Origin: Dermanyssus gallinae | Taxonomy: Eukaryota; Arthropoda; Arachnida; Mesostigmata; Dermanyssidae | Direction of reading: 5' to 3' | Assembly (NCBI GenBank): GCA_003439945.1 | Contig: QVRM01006824.1 | Coordinates: 687,501-751,500 of the forward strand | DNA: 64,000 nt | Shown here: piece after piece, positions 1 through 13,637 of the stretch | Numbering within the stretch: the first letter of the stretch is position 1 | Layout of the letters: each line of letters starts with the position of its first letter | Notes under the pieces: generated by a model | What the model was told of the DNA's origin: nothing | The model's database searches: none | The model's input: the letters and a program-made list of their open reading frames with translations, nothing else | Made by a program: the position numbers and the translations under genes

Positions 1-12
1 TTGAACATTCGG

Positions 13-130
<118 letters not shown>

Positions 131-2453
131 AGAATCAAAATTAAAGCCTTATATAATTTATTTATGAAGACACATGTGGTCGTATTTTGAAATGGCTTAT
201 ATTATGCCGGTTTATTATAGCTAAATAGGTACAAATGACATATTGTAGTCTCTGGCCAGACAACACTAAGGAAGAATTGGCTTGATTGTACCCAGAACGT
301 TTCCTTTCCGCGTTACATATATGAATACGGACATTTGCAGAATGTACAGGCGAGGCACTTTTAGTAGACTTCACATGAATTGAAAAAGTATTTGCGCGAC
401 GTTCAATTGTACCTCTTTTTCTACGATGCCATCCTGTTTTGTTAATGGCTCGCGCCACCTGGATGCTGATGCCACTGGACGAAGAGAGCCGCCAGCCCTT
501 GCGTAGCCCTCGCTTCCCTCTGCTTGTGCCAGAATGATGTGATGTATCAGAATAACACGTTCGGAATTTCTCCAGCGGACAGCGGCTGGAATCACTGTCG
601 CTGCTGCCTTTCGAGGGGTTCTAGTACAACCACTGACTCAGCTTGCACTAACCGCCTAGCATAGACGTACGCCAATTGGCAGCCGCCGAGTTGTACGGCT
701 TGCTTTCGTTAGACTATGGCAGTTTCTCTAGACAATCATTAACCTTGAGAGGACTGCCACGTCTAGAGGTAGCAGCTCTGGTGTGACCTTGTGCATTAGC
801 AGAGCCCATCGGCTTGTTAACTTGACATTGACCGCCTCTCTTTTCCTCGTTTTCTACCCGCCCACTATCTACGCAGCCAGACGCCCACACATCACCATGC
901 TATCTATTGTTAGTAAATAGTTAGCATTGATCTATTATTCCAATACGTATAATCCAAACTACGTTTCGTCCCAGGTAGAACCAACTTGACTACGGAATCC
1001 GTCTCTCTCTGTCGGGGCAACAACAACAACAACAACGGCTTCCGCCCGGTGGACCAACCGGGGGCAGCAAAAACAGCTCTCTCCATTTTAACACGCACCC
1101 TGTTTCTAACGCCCACTCAAGCTGCTCGATGTCGTCCATAGTTCACCTACTACCACTCAGCCGTCCACCTACCTAGGCCACTCTCTTTTTTGCACTTGCT
1201 TCTATTTCTTAGACGATGAGCTTATAATAGCCTTGAACAAACTCCAAACAGCGATATCGACTACCTACCGAGACGCTCGACTGTCTGACAGATGCCGCAT
1301 CAGCAGGCATTGCTGTTGCACTTGTCGAAGTTGCGCGATTTTCACTAGTTGGTAGCAAACCAAGTCTAATCTTATAGCATTTTTCCGTTGACCTTTATTA
1401 AATTGAATAAGCTCAGCACTAGCATGTTCTTCAAACGATGGCAACATAGACAAACGGCACTTTTAGAGTCTAGTAATATATATATATATATATATACGGT
1501 TTCACTTTGTTTGATGGTTGAATATATACATATATATGAAGGCAGCAGTAGACGAAGAGCAACAGCAATGCAAATACCCTTCTGTGTTCTCGAGTTGCTA
1601 ATTGATATATTTCTGTATACTACGATGTTGTTTCATTAGAATAACGCTAAGCGACAAAAAGGAGCTATGCTGCTAAATCTGAGTCGCAAAGTATTAAATC
1701 GTTTTTGCTCTATTCTCGTTCCGTTCTGCTTTCGACCATTTGAAGAACTCCGTCTAACGCAACTTAACCTTTGTACAACAAACCAAGGAGTGAACAGGAC
1801 CGCGCAATTGTGTAAGAGAGTTCTTGAAATCGTCGACATAGTGTCGTCAATAGCGTGTCGATTCACGTGCGCTTTACGAGTATTCATTCCGTGCAAGTCT
1901 CCAGCCAAGACTAACGGCTGACTCCGATCTGAGCGGTGCGTATGTGCCCAGTTTATAGCAAATTATGCGTATAGCGTGGATAAGTCATTATGGTCATAAT
2001 CATTCTTAATTACTGCTGAGTGGGTCATTGCTTGGCGCGGTTAAAATCACTGCCATTCCATGAAAGCAAGCATTTTACGGACAGTAGGTTAAGTATATAG
2101 CCGAACAAAAACGCAAATGGCAAACTAAATACGTTAAATAACGTTAAATACTGCATGACATATTTGGATATAGGAAAAGGTGCAGCTCAGTGATTAATGA
2201 TAATTTGCTACGTTGGGCGTTGTCATTTACTCATTGGCGACTCACGCTGAATCTGCAGCTGGCCAAAATAGAGTTAACTAGTAGGACAGTTGTTACGTTA
2301 ATCTCGCCTGCTAAAATGCACACGATCTGTTTCTTTTCATAATCTGGTTGTTTGGGCACACAGCTGACCATCCATGTTTTCCGATTTATTCGTTGAATGC
2401 GTGTAGTATTTGTATTGCTATGACCGATAGGTTTTGAGCATACTTGTACTGGA
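131..2453. other. No gene recognised
   Basis: Short frames only, none with recognised domains. It includes a small CAA run (1020-1036) and (AT)n at 1479-1496. Confidence 0.5.
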
Positions 2454-2908
2454 GTTGTCGTTGCTATTGTTAGGCTTATTGTTGTTTTGTTAAAGTTGTT
2501 TTTGTTGTTGCTTTTGCTCGGGTTGTCATTGCTATTGTTAGGCTTCTTGTTATGTTGTTAAAGTTGTTTTGTTGTTAGTGTTGCACGGGTTGTTGGTGTT
2601 GTTGCTATTGCCAAGGTTTTTGTTACGGTTGTTGTTGTTCTTGTTGTTAGGGTGTTTTTGCTGTTGCTATATCTTGGGTTGTTATTGCTATTGTTGGAGT
2701 TGTTATTGTTGCTATTGCGGGGGTTGTTGTTGTTGGTATTGCGGGAGCTGTTGTTGCTATTGCGGGGGTTGTTGTTGCTGTTGTTGGCTATTGCTGGGGT
2801 TGTTGTTGCTACTGCTAAGGTTTTTGTTGTTGTTGCTGTTGATATTGTTAGGGTAGTTGACTGCCATATTCTTTGCTGTTGTTTCTGTGGTTGTTGCCGT
2901 TGTTTACG
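2454..2908 (+). repeat. Imperfect (GTT)n tract
   Basis: A 450-bp stretch built of GTT, GCT and ATT triplets with period-3 interruptions. Long frames on both strands here (poly-Leu, Asn/Thr-rich) follow from the repeat and are not taken as genes. Confidence 0.9.
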
Positions 2909-3459
2909 GTGGTAGCAGTGATGATGACGTCGCCGTTGCAATGTGCCTTTATGTTCTGTGTCTAACCGCACAGCTTGATCAAAGGCTGATAAAACTTTCG
3001 CGATTGGCCGCTGTTTTAGTAAACGTTCAATCTCCTTAACTTAATTACGTAGCAGGTGCTGATTTTGCGGCCGTTACTCATTATTGCTATGTTTAATCAA
3101 AATACTGGACTAAGGAGGTAGGACAAAGAAGAAAGACAGAGAGAGAGAACGAGATTAGGAGCGTCAACAAACCAGTAAATTATTTGGACAAATGGAAAAG
3201 TATATTGTCAGAGTGTGTAAACACGTGATCGTGTGCGTGTCTGTTTGTCTCTCTTTCTATATCATTCTGTTTATCTGCTCTATATCATTCATTCGCCCAT
3301 TCATCTAGCGACCCATTATCTTTCTTTTTTTAATGGGAGATTTTGGGTGTGCATAATATCATGCACATGGGTGTCGCTGGCATCTGTCGCTGGCAACTAG
3401 TGTGTGTGTGTGACTCCCAAGCCCGCTAAACCCGTATTCTTCTCCTCTGTTATCCCTCT

Positions 3460-4500
3460 TCCTTCTCGTCCTCTCTCTCTCCCTTCCTCCCCCTCCCCTC
3501 CCTCCCTTTCTCCCCCTCCCCTCCCTCCCTCCGCCCGTTGATTCGTTCATTCGTTCGTTGGTAGCGAATGACCTTGGCCTTGGCCGGGCCAAGCAGTTCA
3601 CCCGGCCAGCCAACCAGTGGAGAATAGCCGGCAGTGGTCATCGTCGTCCCTCAATCTGTCTCTCTATCTGGCCGTATGTCCGTCCGTCCGTCCGTCCGTC
3701 CGTCTGTCTGTCTGTTCGTCAGTCAGTCAGTCAGTCAAGTGAGTGAGTGAGTGAGTGAATGAGTGAGCGGGCGGGCGGGCGGGTGAGTCACTCTCACAAG
3801 GTGGCCATGGCCAATACAATCCTCAGTTAAATTCTTCCCTAGTGTACTTGAGCCTAATCTTGTCGACGTGATGTTGCCTGCCGCGTGTCATCCTTTAGTA
3901 GGTAGGCACACGCACAGGCAGACAGACTTCTCATTTGTCTGTCCGTCCGGCCGTCCACACTCAACAAACAGCTACTATAGCTAGGCCTGGCGGCTCGAGC
4001 AGTCGCGACTGGCGGCGGCAACCGCAACAGAGACGACTATGGTGGCAATGGCGATGGGGGAGGGGGGACGGAGGCGGCAGCAAAAGAAGAAGAAGAAGAA
4101 GAAGGAGGACGGCGGGCGGCCGGGAGGGCGGTGGGGGGGAGCGACGGCCGTCAATAAGGTTAACCTTTCGAAATGATTCGCAATCGGCTGCCTGCTCGGT
4201 CGGTCGGTCGGTCAGTGGTGGTAGTCCGGCCAGTTGGTCAACTACTCACTACGAGCGAGCGAACGAGTTAGCAAACGAACGACCAAACTAGCGCAGCTAA
4301 AGGAGGAGGAGGAGGAGGCATAAACGTAAACGGCGATAACAGCCGCAGCAACAGGAGCAAATGACAGACGACAAAGACAACAGCGGCCAAACAGCGGACG
4401 CATTGACAGACAAATAAATGGATGAATGAATGGACGGACAGACAGACGGACAGGCGGATAAATGAATGAATGAATGGGTGGGTGGATAGATGTAGGCAGA
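3460..4500. repeat. Cluster of pyrimidine and tetranucleotide repeats
   Basis: Contains CTCC/CCCT runs (3463-3530), (TCCG/TCTG)n at 3680-3715, (GTCA)n and (GTGA)n at 3718-3765, GAA and CGG runs near 4085-4125, and (GGAC/AGAC)n at 4430-4460. No gene recognised. Confidence 0.85.
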
Positions 4501-4965
4501 CCGACGGAGACCATCAGACCACCATCGGATCGTCGGCGTTACCGCTATGGGCGATAGATGATAACAAGCCGGCGGCCACACTCGCACACTCAGACTTACT
4601 TATACATACACGCTTGCACAAATTCAGACGCACGCTACTACAACAAAGACAGACAGACAGCCCGCTACGTAAGCAGGCAGACAGGCAGACATGCGGTGAC
4701 GGTCAAGGCCAGCATAGCTGGCCTATTCCGCTTGGCATAGCAAAACGACCGACTGTCCGACTAACCGATCATCGATCGACGACAGAGAGAGAGAGAGAGA
4801 GAGAGACGCGAACAGAAAAACAGACAGACAGATAGACGAAGTGGTAAAACGCCTGTCTGCGGCATTTCGCACTGCTGCGACTACAGCTCATGCTGCAATC
4901 GCATCCACTACAATGCGAAATCCACACCGTAACTGTGCATCGTATGCCGTGAGAACATCTCAAAT

Positions 4966-5505
<540 letters not shown>

Positions 5506-7666
5506 CATCACCAAAGACAATAACATGACCAACAACAAGACGCGTGAAAGTAATTGTAGCAATACGAGCAAGAGTACTACAGTTCAATTTAAGTAGCTGC
5601 TAAAATGTTAATTAAGTAAATTAAAAGATAAAATTAAGTAGCTGCATAAAAATTAATTAAGAAGCTGTTTGGACTATACTTCAGCCAGCATATTAAGGTG
5701 CTAAACAACCTACCTGTAGCTATACACGTGCGCGTGCAATCCTGATTATGGCCGCAACTAGGCCAATTTCTTCCACACGTTGCTAAGCTGATGCTGGACT
5801 GTTGCTGCTGTTGCCATCATGCTCCCGCTACTCGCTTGTCCACCTGGAAGAATTTTGTCATTGTCGAACGAGCGATTAGATTTGAGCCAATTCCCTGTCG
5901 ACACTTTTCCCAGGAAGCTCAGGCGTATCAAGAACATATCGTTGTTCGAAAACTACGGCGCTCAGGCGCGGAACGATTCGACCGCTTGTTGGGTATACAG
6001 AGTAGACTCGAATAGGCATTCCTTAAAATTGCTTGTCATTTAACTACTTACCTTAATAATTCCCACGAATACCGCAAATAGCAAGCCTAATGTAAGAGCA
6101 ACTCCCTGATTAATTTGGACATCGGGACGTTCATGTTACAGTCCTAGATATTGGGTCCTTTAGTCTAACCTAAACCTCCATTGACTGAAAATTGCGCGTT
6201 TAGAATGAATTCATCTTAATTCTATTTATTTTCTTTAAATAGCGAAATGTATTAAAATGTGCAAAATTATAAACATACATATAGTAAACACATGGCAATA
6301 GATGTATGTAATTGACAAACCGCGTACACACTCTTGTTGTCTTTCAACACCTGAAAATGCGGGAGCGAGATCAGCTTGTATTAGTCACGCTGGCACAATT
6401 GCTAAAATCACTGCTTACTAAATAATGCAAATTTATTGCGAAATAAATAAGATGTATGTAAAATTCCTGCTCAACGCTTGCTAAAATTCCAGCCGTCTTG
6501 TAGTAACCATCAGAGATTTTAAATCATCTTGTTTGGATTATTTTATATATTATATTAGATTGGTCGTCGCACTAATGGCGCAACTCCGACTCTGAGAAGT
6601 CGCATCTTTTGCTGACCACTAAGCAGCAATCCTTGGCTGTCCACTGAACCAGGCATAATAAACAAACTTGACGTAATTTTGCCACCAGAACTAATATCGT
6701 CGAGTTTATCGAGTGTTATCATACCGTCATCACCCTGTAGAGCAGCTAAATAACAAAAACATCGACGTAGATACCATCACCACCAATTTGTAGCGGCTGG
6801 TTGGCCTATGTTCTTCAGGGTCTGTCAGCATGTCGTCAACGAGATGCACGCTAAACTAAATAATGACTGCTGTAATTTTTTTCGTACCACTTTTACACTC
6901 AGCAACCCTCTCAATTCCAGAAGCTCGTCTCAAACGTAGTTTCGTCACTTGGTGCTGGCACTGTCCAAAACACGCACACAACTCGACGACGGATCTCGGA
7001 GAGTCCGCATCTAGACAAACGCCAGGAAAACTGATTTTATGGCCAGGAGCTTTAAACATCATTTTGTGCTTCTAATTTGAGTAGTCCGACGAGGCCAAAA
7101 AACGCAAGATAACTTGTCGGAGCGTTCTCATCGAATTTTCGGCGTACCTTCATCATCGTTGCACTCTTTCTGAAGGAACTCCTTCGGTTCGTATTTGAGA
7201 GGCCGTATGGCCAACTCTCTTCGTCTTACAAAGACACAGTAGTTGGGGATTCAGACCCGAGTACTGTTGAGATTTCGTGACAAAGTTATTGGAAACTCCA
7301 CCTGAAGTCATATGCATTGCATGCGCTATTATCCAGTGAATTTACGATCATTCATCATTCAGTAAATTTCTTTAACTCTCACAACGTTGTGGAGCCTGCA
7401 GTTGATGGCATTGCCTACTGATTCATGTAAAACGGTATAAGTGACGCGGGAGATAAGAAGATTTTGGGCTCACCTCATGAGGTCACACTCTTCTAGCCGA
7501 GCTGACACCGTTGCCTCTCTAAGAACAGGCTGGTATCGTCGGCAAGAGATAATTGGTTGCGTTCCCCGGCAGTTGGTTTCACGGAATGTAGAAGACTATA
7601 ATCAATAAAGCGTAAATTTAAAGCATTAAGCTTTTAACGACAAGACGCGGATTTGTTTGCTTTTAT
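5506..7666. other. No gene recognised
   Basis: Low-repeat sequence with short frames only. The minus-strand frame at 7062-6856 contains no known motif. Confidence 0.5.
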
Positions 7667-7747
7667 TTTGACGCTCAAGACAGCCAAGGAGACCGCTAGA
7701 CGGAAGAGGCTCAAGCGGCACCCTCAGGAGAGTGGTCATGACGATGA
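7667..7747 (+). repeat. Interspersed repeat, copy 1 (partner at 20904-20985)
   Basis: The segment beginning with the CTCAAGACAGCCAAGGAGAC block is closely matched by 20904-20985 on the same strand. The shared plus-strand reading is TLKTAKETA, then a basic stretch, then RHP-x-ESG-x-D. The shared reading suggests a decayed coding repeat, but its family is unknown. Confidence 0.6.
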
Positions 7748-7909
7748 ACCTATCTATAGAGGTGGTAATGGTTCTAAAAAATGCCAACAACTGCCGAACC
7801 TGGGATATATGCATGCACTGATGTAAGACGCAAATGACTGTCCAAGCCAAGTTTGCGGTGCCACGCAAGACTTTGCCCTAGTGGAGCAGAAATTACATAA
7901 TTCGAGCGA

Positions 7910-8515
7910 CTAAAAAATGTTGCTTACCTGCAAAAGTTTTCTGGCGGTTATCTTTCTCTCTAATACTTTTCTGCATATACAGAACATGATAGGCGATGTG
8001 CTGTCTCGGGAACGCTGTGCATCAATTATCCCCGTTCGACTTCTCGATGATCTGGCCGATTGTACGCGTGATGGTAATGGCCTCCCGTCCACAGATGCCT
8101 GATGTCTTGATGATGAACGAGCAGATGATGTGCTCTTTCCCCAAGGCTTTGTAATGACGAATCTTGTCTCTCCCCGCTTTAAGTGCAACGTCGCCTACCT
8201 GCGGGAGATCACCGCATAGCTCCCGTATAAGTTTTCCGAGTTGACGTGTTCCGGATCAATAGTTTCCCCATGGTCTAAAGCGTTAGGGTCATACCGTCTG
8301 GTCTAATGTTTTCTTCTTTACACAGATGCGGGGCACGGCAACCCCCGCATGTCTGAAAGCTTCAACAACTACATAATTCACGACGTTGCGGCCAGCCTAC
8401 TCCATGAGTGCCGCCTTCTTACAACTAATTTTATGTTGATCCTTCGTATCCGCCATGATCGTGCCACAAATATGGCTGGAAACGTCAAGACCTAGGTGGA
8501 GGCTGCATACGGTCC
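7910..8515 (-). pseudogene. Decayed retrotransposon C-terminal domain
   Basis: Read on the minus strand, pieces align to the C-terminal region of reverse-transcriptase proteins common in ticks and molluscs. They run from LGLDVSSHICG, with CKKAALME then a stop and AGRNVVNYVVVEA, to NIRPDGMTLTL in another frame. They continue with GRDKIRHYKALGKEHIICSF, CGREAITITRTIGQIIEKS and RQHIAYHVLYMQKS. The RPDG-x-TL block and the closing part after it are the family landmarks (from memory). At least three in-frame stops and one frameshift show it is dead. No reverse transcriptase core is seen upstream, so this is a truncated remnant. Confidence 0.7.
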
Positions 8516-8589
8516 CAAACTCCGGATTTGATAGTATGGTGCCAAAAATGTCATACGGTCGCACGTTCAACTAACAACCGCTCTCCGGT

Positions 8590-8880
8590 CTTGACGTGTG
8601 GGCAAAACGGATCGGAGCCCGGAGGTTTTATGCGCCTCCAGGCGCGTGCGCTTCGCACATAGGTGCATGGGTTTGAGCCTCCCTGTTGCACATTTGTATT
8701 TATGGGGTCCGTCTTACGAAGCAGTGCGAGAGCAGTCGCGTGGACGTTAAACGTTGACGTGGGACTAGTTGGGGGAAATGTTGTATTACGCCGTTCGCTT
8801 GCTCTTCTGTCTTTCTTCTGGGCCTGAGTCGCTAAAGGAGAGCTTTTTTTTTTTTTTTGTGAGGTTGGGGAAAAATGCTT
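8590..8880 (+). repeat. tRNA-derived SINE-like fragment, copy 1
   Basis: The segment GGGTTTGAGCCTCC (8670-8683), a decayed RNA polymerase III B box, is followed by GTTGCAC, ATGGGGTCCG and CTTACGAAGCAGTGCGAGAGC. These line up in order with the 25.3-kb copy. A T-run at 8841-8855 may be a terminator or tail. The 5' limit is unclear. Confidence 0.4.
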
Positions 8881-9292
8881 TATGCACACCCAGCGCAGTT
8901 ATCACTGTCCGGTCTAAAGAAGAGCTGCCACGCTTGAACGGTTTTGCCTTAATAAGCTAGCAAAGACTCACGTCCAAGTAGGGCCCAAACAATTCCCTAG
9001 CTGGCAAATGGCGACGAGAGAAATCCAAGTAACACAAAACCGGAGGCGCTGATAATAATAGTGCACCTAGGGGACCGGATAAAGCAGTTTGGATTGTAGA
9101 CTCAAGCATGGGAACTACGTCGAGATTATCAAATTATTGATTATAATAGAACGTCAAGTTATTTAAGGCCCGGCACAATTTATTTGTACAAATTCGTACA
9201 AAAGAGAGAGCGAGAGAGCCGAGACAACCGGTACAAACGGTCTGCGCCGTTTTATGACGCAAACCTTTTGCGTCGGTAAACACTAATAATTG

Positions 9293-9383
<91 letters not shown>

Positions 9384-10931
9384 GCAAGCTATTTATTTAC
9401 AAGATATGGCTAGAGTGTTTGGTAGAATCTATATATACTCCCATGTGGTCTTAGAGACATAATTCACCAATGGGAGTAGAATATTGTGCAACAGCTCAAT
9501 TCGAAAAGTATACGACGGCTAAGTTTGCGCATCAAAAAAGATTAGCTTGTTTTTTTTTGCTGCGAGGCTTTTAAAGCTTTCAATTGACGCAAAATATAGA
9601 GTGGATAACGGGATTCCTCCTATTCCGAGTTTTCTCGTGCTTGATATTGTTGAATGGCCGTTAGATATTGCCCGAGCTGCCTTGTCTCAGCGTATTCAGT
9701 GACGCGGCTGGAGAGCTGTCTAAAAATTATGGATAGATACGAAGAATCTTTTGAGCTACACTATGTAAGCGCAGGCGAGGTAGTGATCGTAAATCCGGCC
9801 ATAGCACACCACGTTTGATGTTTGAGGCTACGCAAACACGCCCTACGTATGCTGCCACACTCAAACATCTAGCCTTGGCATCCTTGGGTTTTGCGAGAGA
9901 AGACTGAAAGCGCCGTACTATTTTCAGCCGCAAAGACGCATGCGTAAACCATCCTAGTCGGTGCAAACATGAAATTATCGTGCTTCCATAATTTTAGCAA
10001 GGGAATTTGGTAGAAACTGTTTAAATTCGACACACCATTCAAAAAGTTTGTCAATAACTTATTTTGCGCGCTGTGATGAAGGAAACACACCGGTAGATGA
10101 AATTGTTCAAGATGCTCTGCAAGGCGGCCGCAATGGCGACTGCTTTGAAAACTGCCTGCGGCATTTTTGGGATACGTAAGAAACGGCTTACACAACCTGT
10201 ACTTTGGCTATGTGAAATTTCAGTTGTATATTGCAGTAGTTGTGATGCCCAATTGGTCCCAGCCTGAGCCAGTGGCCTAATTTTGCCGGCCCGAATAGGG
10301 ATAAGATGATGTGGTGGAAAACATGCGTTTACAAGACACATGTGTTCTAGCCGTTTAAAATAAGTTAATAACTATATATATAGCCAGGAACCGATTCAGT
10401 TTTTTTTCCTGGGACAGCCTATCATGACCAAACGTATTTTATTATCATTTTGAATTACGTTTGGTCTCGCGCGTAAATCAAGGAGAGCACGTCATTCACA
10501 CAAGGCGGTCGACGCACACAGAGGCCGCTTGTAAGTTTCGTGATTTTTTGCGAAACTTTTTTTATTGGCACTCGATCTATTCGGCTCTTTCTGGTATTAC
10601 ACTTTGTTCATGAGTATGAGTACCGACTTGGGTGGATATATACTCAATGTCAATAATTACATTTAATCGAAAGAACACTTTTTCACTTGCACACATGCAA
10701 AAGCATCGCACTGGTTGCAACACTGTCGACCTTTATGATTAAGCGTCAAAACTTCCTTGAGCTGTTCACTGCTAGGCGAATTGGCCTATATAGCCTAGGA
10801 ACGTTTGTGTAATTTTCCCGCGCAGTGAAAAGTAAGCTAGAATCCAATCTCTTGTCAAGTAGGGTCATCTTTGCTGATGTTTGATGAAACATTTGAGTTC
10901 TCGATTCACCCATAGACAACGGTGTGAGAAA
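8881..10931. other. No gene recognised; (AT)n at 9295-9382
   Basis: An 88-bp AT microsatellite lies in otherwise unremarkable sequence. Minus-strand frames near 9.7-10.3 kb lack recognisable domains. Confidence 0.5.
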
Positions 10932-11300
10932 ATGGCGAGCACTAGCATGCCGGTGCCACGAAAGCCGTACTCAAAAACCGGCTACGTTGTTTTGTACAAC
11001 CTTTATCGAGAATTAAATACACAGAAGCATTTCAAAGAGCCTCAATCGATCATTGCGAATAAAATGCTCATTCCTTGGGTATGTAAATGGGTGGTAAATA
11101 TAATTTTGAACAGGACATTTCAATCTGTACGACTAACCCGTGAAGGACGAAGCAAAGCGCGACGAACATGTGATTTGGGTGAAAGCTGCGATTGCCAAAG
11201 ACTCAACCATAACATTTGCTTCGCTAGGAGATACTCTGGACTTGGAAGCCAAGTAAGGTTGCACGACCACCTTGGACTTATCAGAAATCTGCTCACTTAG
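10932..11300 (+). CDS. Unclassified ORF, possibly from a DNA transposon
   Basis: A repeat-free frame of about 123 codons from ATG at 10932 (another in-frame ATG at 10884) reads MASTSMPVPRKPYSKTGYVV and later NLYRELNTQKHFKEPQSIIA and SVRLTREGRSKARRTCDLGE. The tone of the first 50 residues, basic with a helix-rich segment ending SIIANKM, resembles the DNA-binding start of some invertebrate transposases. That is a weak resemblance and I assign no function. The frame ends at TAG with no obvious continuation. A possible 35-nt intron at 11079-11114 is too short to believe. Confidence 0.25.
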   Translation: MASTSMPVPRKPYSKTGYVVLYNLYRELNTQKHFKEPQSIIANKMLIPWVCKWVVNIILNRTFQSVRLTREGRSKARRTCDLGESCDCQRLNHNICFARRYSGLGSQVRLHDHLGLIRNLLT

Positions 11301-11936
11301 CATTTTGCGATTTGTCACAGGTCGAAAAAGAGGCATATTTCAGGGTCGAAACTGTCTGACAAAATTTGACAATGGTCGGTCTTCTTTGTTTTCTTTAAGT
11401 TCTCAAAACTTGTTCCCGGTGAAAAGACGGGTAGATTTTTATGGCTTTCTACTCAAGCCCCACACGCAGTGTTAGGTGTTGGAGCACTACGAGCTACAAA
11501 AGTAAAGCGGCAACGGTCGGCTGATAAGAATCGCCATTTTCTTTTCCAGGAGTAAAATTGTGGCGATAGTCAGACTGGAAAAAAGTGCGACTGTGACGAG
11601 CTTTTGGTATATTGCAGAATGCCTAAAAATCGAACGATAGATGATCAAAAACGCGATTTAAAAACGTGCTTCCTCCGACTCTAAAATACTAGAATGTAGA
11701 ATCATAGGCCATTTAAAAAAATGCCAGTTAACACACGTGTTGGCATTATTAGAGACACAACACTTGGCCTCAGCTTGGCCATATATGCCCTCTGGTATAT
11801 GCCGTAAATTGAACAGTGAGAAGAGAGTGAACGAAATGTTGCTGTTATCGTTAACAAGTATTTCAAAACGCCAATAAAAACAGGATATACTTGTGCCGTT
11901 CTATTTTCTGTTTAATTTTCTGTTTAAATACTAAAA

Positions 11937-12014
<78 letters not shown>

Positions 12015-12453
12015 ACGTACTTTTACGTCTTTTTGTGGTTAACCAGGTTTAGACAATACGTGTTCATAGCGCAGGTCCTGCCAAATAGTTTATTTCTAAG
12101 TTTATAATAGGTTTTTAATATATATATATATATATATATTATCTTATAGGTTGTATAAGATAATGTAGCGTTATATTGCAAGAGTCGTTATGCTTATAAT
12201 ATCCGCTGGATGTTTTTATCCTACAAATGCATAATAGGAAGGATAACCTGAGTCCAGTTGAAAATATCGTAAATTGTTAGTCGTCGTTGAAGCCAATGCA
12301 CCCGCCCGATTAAGGCAAACAACTGACTCAAGGCCGCAGGTGACGTCACGGGCTCAGCTAACTCTGCTCGCTCTTTGTCAATACGCCACGTTATGCCTAC
12401 CTGACGGACGGCCAAATAGGCGTCTCTCGCGCCTATATGCACACAAGCACATT

Positions 12454-12508
<55 letters not shown>

Positions 12509-13600
12509 GTATAAATGACCCATATAGATATTAGACCTTTACCAGAGAGAGTGTCTAATACAGTTCTTCGATCTCATTATATAGATATGACTATAAAAGG
12601 GCGCTGAAAGATTTAACAAGGACTGCTGAGTCTCTTGCTTACGCTTAGCGCGTCTAACGATCTTGCCGTAGATCTACAACACAATTTTCAATATTCTACC
12701 CGCGACTTGCGTGCTACGCACTCTTCACTATATATATATATATATATATACATAGGCGTCAGTCAGCATTTTTAAATCATTTATTTAATGTAATCAATCA
12801 TTTACAGTGGGATCATGACGTCAGTCAGTACAACAAGCGAGCGTCACACCAAGATCCTACTAATAGTAATAGTGTAGCGCCTAAATATAACGATCAAGCT
12901 AATAAGTGGCGACGCTCGAGAACGAAGGGTCCATTAAAAATATGACTTCTAACGGCAGCTTTAATACAGAGACTTTTAGGCCAACGCACAGACAATTCTG
13001 TCGGGTTGACACAACTTACCAGCCGTGCTAGTTCGGCGCAGCAATCAGTGTTTCCGTTCAGGTCCGCAAAGTGCGAAGTGATTCCAGCGGACAATAACAG
13101 TGTCCCCGTCTTTTTTCATCAGAATGGTCATAAAAATAAACATTCCTGTTCTTGTTGGCGTCATTTGCGTTACCGTCGCAGGTGGGCTCATCAGCATCAT
13201 CGTTAGCTGGGAGAGCAACATCTGCAAAGGTCTAATATCTACCGGCCGTCACCACTATCACCTTTCGATGCCTGCTCTCTATGAACTTCAGGCAGCCTTA
13301 ACCTACGCGTGTCAGCGATTTTTAGATTCGGTCAATCTGCGAGGTGGCGTCTGCTCTGGAGCAGACTGACAGGGGCCACGTGTGGAGTTAGTTGGCGCTC
13401 GGTCGACCGCGGCCAGACTAGACTGTCCAAGGTCATTAGAACTGTAATGTTTCTCCACTCTGCGCTATCAATCAGCCACAGAGCAAGAAATCCGTTCAAC
13501 TTTAAGCCAAAGTACTTTATGATAACCACTCATACACGTATTCATACGAAACCATTCGCCCGCGCTAGCTTACGAGTATGTCAACAAAGACAATGGCGTA

Positions 13601-13637
<37 letters not shown>

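Noticed and set aside
11079..11114. A 35-nt intron in the 10.9-kb ORF
   Set aside because: GTATGT and CAG are present but the intron would be too short to splice, and the frame is open without it.
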